Positions 62,581-64,000 of a stretch of DNA of 64,000 bases are shown piece by piece (the first letter of the stretch is position 1; the number at the start of each line of letters is the position of its first letter). The DNA comes from Kitasatospora cheerisanensis KCTC 2395. Its GTDB lineage: Bacteria > Actinomycetota > Actinomycetes > Streptomycetales > Streptomycetaceae. The notes beneath the pieces are model-generated. The model saw only the letters and a list, made by a program, of their open reading frames with translations. It was not told the origin of the DNA and ran no database searches. A program made the position numbers and the translations under genes. The stretch spans positions 7,800,001-7,864,000 of the forward strand of contig NZ_KK853997.1 in NCBI RefSeq assembly GCF_000696185.1, read 5' to 3'.

Positions 62581-63426
62581 TCAGGCGCGGGCGCGGCGGA
62601 TGTCGATGTTGCCGAAGCGGGTGCGGGCGCGGACCTCGACGGTCTCCTCGTCCTGCTCCGGGGCGCCGGTCCCGGCGAGCGTGTTGCGGACCTGCCCGCG
62701 CTGCGAGCTGACGTCCAGCCAGGCGGCCGTGCCGGTGCGGACACCGATCTCGATCGCGCCGAAGTCGGTCTCCAACTGCACGGTGCCGCGCGCCACTTCG
62801 CCGACCCGCAGGGTGCCGTGCGCGGTGGTGGCGTGCACCGAGGCCTCGGCCCGCTCGACGGTGATGTCACCGTTGGCGCCGCTCACCCGCAGGTCGCCGG
62901 TGGCGAGCGCGACGGTGGTGGCGCCGTGCGAGTTCTTCAGCACCGCCGGGCCGTCCAGCAGCCCCACCCGCATGCTGCCCGAACTGGTGGTGATCTCCGC
63001 CCGGCCCTGGACCTGGTCGACGGTGATCGACCCGTGCGAGGCCGTCAGGTGCAGCGGCCCCGTGCGGTCCAGCCGGACGTCGCCCGCCGAACTCTTCACC
63101 CGCACCTCGCCGAGCAGGCCCTCGCCGAACACCTGCAGCCAGGAGCCGCCGGCCTCCAGCCGCGAGCCGGCCGGGACCTCCACCGACACGTCCACCGCGC
63201 CGGCCCGGCCGATCAGCGAACGCTGCTTGGGGGTGCGGACCGTCAGCACGCCGCCCGCGAAGCCGATCTCGGTCTGCTCGGCGGCGCGCACGTCCAACTC
63301 GCGCTTCGGGTCGTGCGGGCGGGCCTCGACCAGGGTGTCGGTGCGGTCCGTCGCAGTGACCTGAAGCGAGCCGTAGTACACCTGGGCGTTCAGCGAGATC
63401 GGCTCGGGGGTCTCGAAAGCAGGCAT
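62581..63426 (-). CDS. DUF4097-family beta-helical protein
   Basis: 281 residues from the ATG at 63426 (GAGGACGG upstream), all strand and turn, with repeats of the type GDVRLDRTG, SHGSITVDQVQGRAEITTSSG, LKNSHGATTVALATG. Fits DUF4097 (adhesin/beta-helix-like, formerly toastrack). No signal peptide. Typically next to ABC exporters; here it lies 62 bp upstream of the DrrA-like gene and 100 bp downstream of the HicB-like gene, so likely the middle gene of one operon. Function unknown. Confidence 0.8.
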   Translation of the reverse strand: MPAFETPEPISLNAQVYYGSLQVTATDRTDTLVEARPHDPKRELDVRAAEQTEIGFAGGVLTVRTPKQRSLIGRAGAVDVSVEVPAGSRLEAGGSWLQVFGEGLLGEVRVKSSAGDVRLDRTGPLHLTASHGSITVDQVQGRAEITTSSGSMRVGLLDGPAVLKNSHGATTVALATGDLRVSGANGDITVERAEASVHATTAHGTLRVGEVARGTVQLETDFGAIEIGVRTGTAAWLDVSSQRGQVRNTLAGTGAPEQDEETVEVRARTRFGNIDIRRARA

Positions 63427-63525
63427 GGCTGTACCGTCCTCACGGGTCGTCAAGGTCGTCAGGGTCGTCGGGGGAGCCCGGCCGTCGCACGCCCGGGGTG
63501 GTACTCGGTGCTCGGTCGGCCGGGG

Positions 63526-64000
63526 TCAGCGGACCCAGCCGGTGAAGCTCTGGCCGACCGCCTGAACGCGCTCCGGCTGCTGCGGGCGCGGGCGGGCCCC
63601 GCCCTCGACGGCGGACGCCACCGCGCGCACCAGCCAGGCGTTCACCGACAGCCCCTCGCGGGCGGCGGCCTCCTCGGCACGCGCCTTCAACTGGGCCGGC
63701 AGCCGCAGGTTGATCCGGGCGGTGGCGCCGTCGTCCTCGGCGAGCAGCTCGGCCGGCGGGAGCGCGGCGGTCGGCTCGGCGGCCGGCTCCGGCGGGAGGG
63801 CCTCGACCGGCGGCCGGGTCACCACGAAGTCCGGGTCCACACCGCGCAGCCGTACGTCGACCGAGCCCGGGGCGAGCTCGCGGGTGATCTCGGCCATCGC
63901 GGCGGAGAGCACCCCCAGCATCGTCAGCCGGGTCGCCGACTCCAGCGGAGCCGTCAGCCGATCGGCCAGCTCCCGGGCGTCCGGTCCGCCGGCCTCGGCG
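63526..64000 (-). CDS. HicB-like ribbon-helix-helix protein (5' end cut by window edge)
   Basis: At least 158 residues visible before the right edge, including a Pro/Ala-rich middle and the C-terminal segment RINLRLPAQLKARAEEAAAR followed by EGLSVNAWLVRAVASAVE, an Arc/HicB-type ribbon-helix-helix. In Streptomyces such proteins are labelled HicB antitoxins but no HicA is visible downstream; with DUF4097 and the ABC exporter it more likely is the operon's transcription regulator. Start codon lies outside the window. Confidence 0.72.
   Translation of the reverse strand, partial: AEAGGPDARELADRLTAPLESATRLTMLGVLSAAMAEITRELAPGSVDVRLRGVDPDFVVTRPPVEALPPEPAAEPTAALPPAELLAEDDGATARINLRLPAQLKARAEEAAAREGLSVNAWLVRAVASAVEGGARPRPQQPERVQAVGQSFTGWVR

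Noticed and set aside
63526..63921. HicA/HicB toxin-antitoxin module
   Set aside because: Only the ribbon-helix-helix partner is visible; no HicA-like gene lies downstream, and the operon context is an ABC exporter.

Overview
The window is a very GC-rich actinobacterial chromosome segment, almost certainly from Streptomycetaceae (Streptomyces or Kitasatospora). The evidence is strong G/C preference at third codon positions, many GTG starts, Gram-positive lipobox and twin-arginine signals, type VII (WXG100) partners, and family content such as DUF5753 XRE regulators, DUF6879, SUKH-4 immunity proteins and a CebR-type operator. No rRNA, tRNA, CRISPR array, insertion sequence or phage structural gene was recognised.

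Layout. 0-8 kb: a WD40 beta-propeller gene reading into a truncated ribA (GTP cyclohydrolase II), a questin-oxidase-like gene with a GH13 glucosidase, and two secreted zinc peptidases (M28 then M1). 8-20 kb: an OmpR/histidine-kinase pair, then a beta-1,3-glucan locus: LacI regulator, secreted GH81 glucanase, CebEFG-like ABC importer (lipoprotein and two permeases) and GH1 beta-glucosidase. Three copies of the palindrome GAGAGCGCTCTC sit in front of lacI, GH81 and the importer, so the locus looks like one self-contained regulon. 20-24 kb: a secreted class-C serine hydrolase, a propeller-like protein, a membrane protein and a methyltransferase.

24.4-29.5 kb is an accessory cassette: a 75-aa protein, DUF6879, an XRE/DUF5753 regulator, several tiny ORFs, a Nudix hydrolase, a radical SAM protein with a Cys-rich (SPASM-like) C terminus, and a PIMT-like methyltransferase coupled to it by an ATGA overlap. 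This resembles a RiPP or peptide-modification locus without an obvious known class. 29.7-37.8 kb holds ankyrin, TetR/FAD-monooxygenase, GNAT, hemerythrin, GlxA-type AraC/epimerase and ArsR-rhodanese genes.

38-49 kb is a polymorphic toxin locus: a WXG100-like protein, a ~1,700-residue toxin with long repeat linkers ending in a papain-fold (Tox-PL) domain and then a nucleic-acid-deaminase-like domain, and three downstream genes rich in SUKH-4 immunity and P-loop NTPase modules. 49-64 kb contains a GH6-CBM2 cellulase under a CebR-like box, an aldo/keto reductase preceded by a compact promoter and intrinsic terminator, MarR, an APC permease with divergent Lrp/AsnC, a secreted HNH nuclease, a PhoD phosphatase, and a HicB-like / DUF4097 / DrrAB-type ABC operon running off the right edge.

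Important caveat: at least 20 reading-frame breaks were found in otherwise well-conserved genes. Every one is explained by one (occasionally two) missing base(s), usually beside a G or C run. This is the signature of homopolymer under-calling in the assembly rather than of pseudogenes, so those genes are given as single features with the break position stated.
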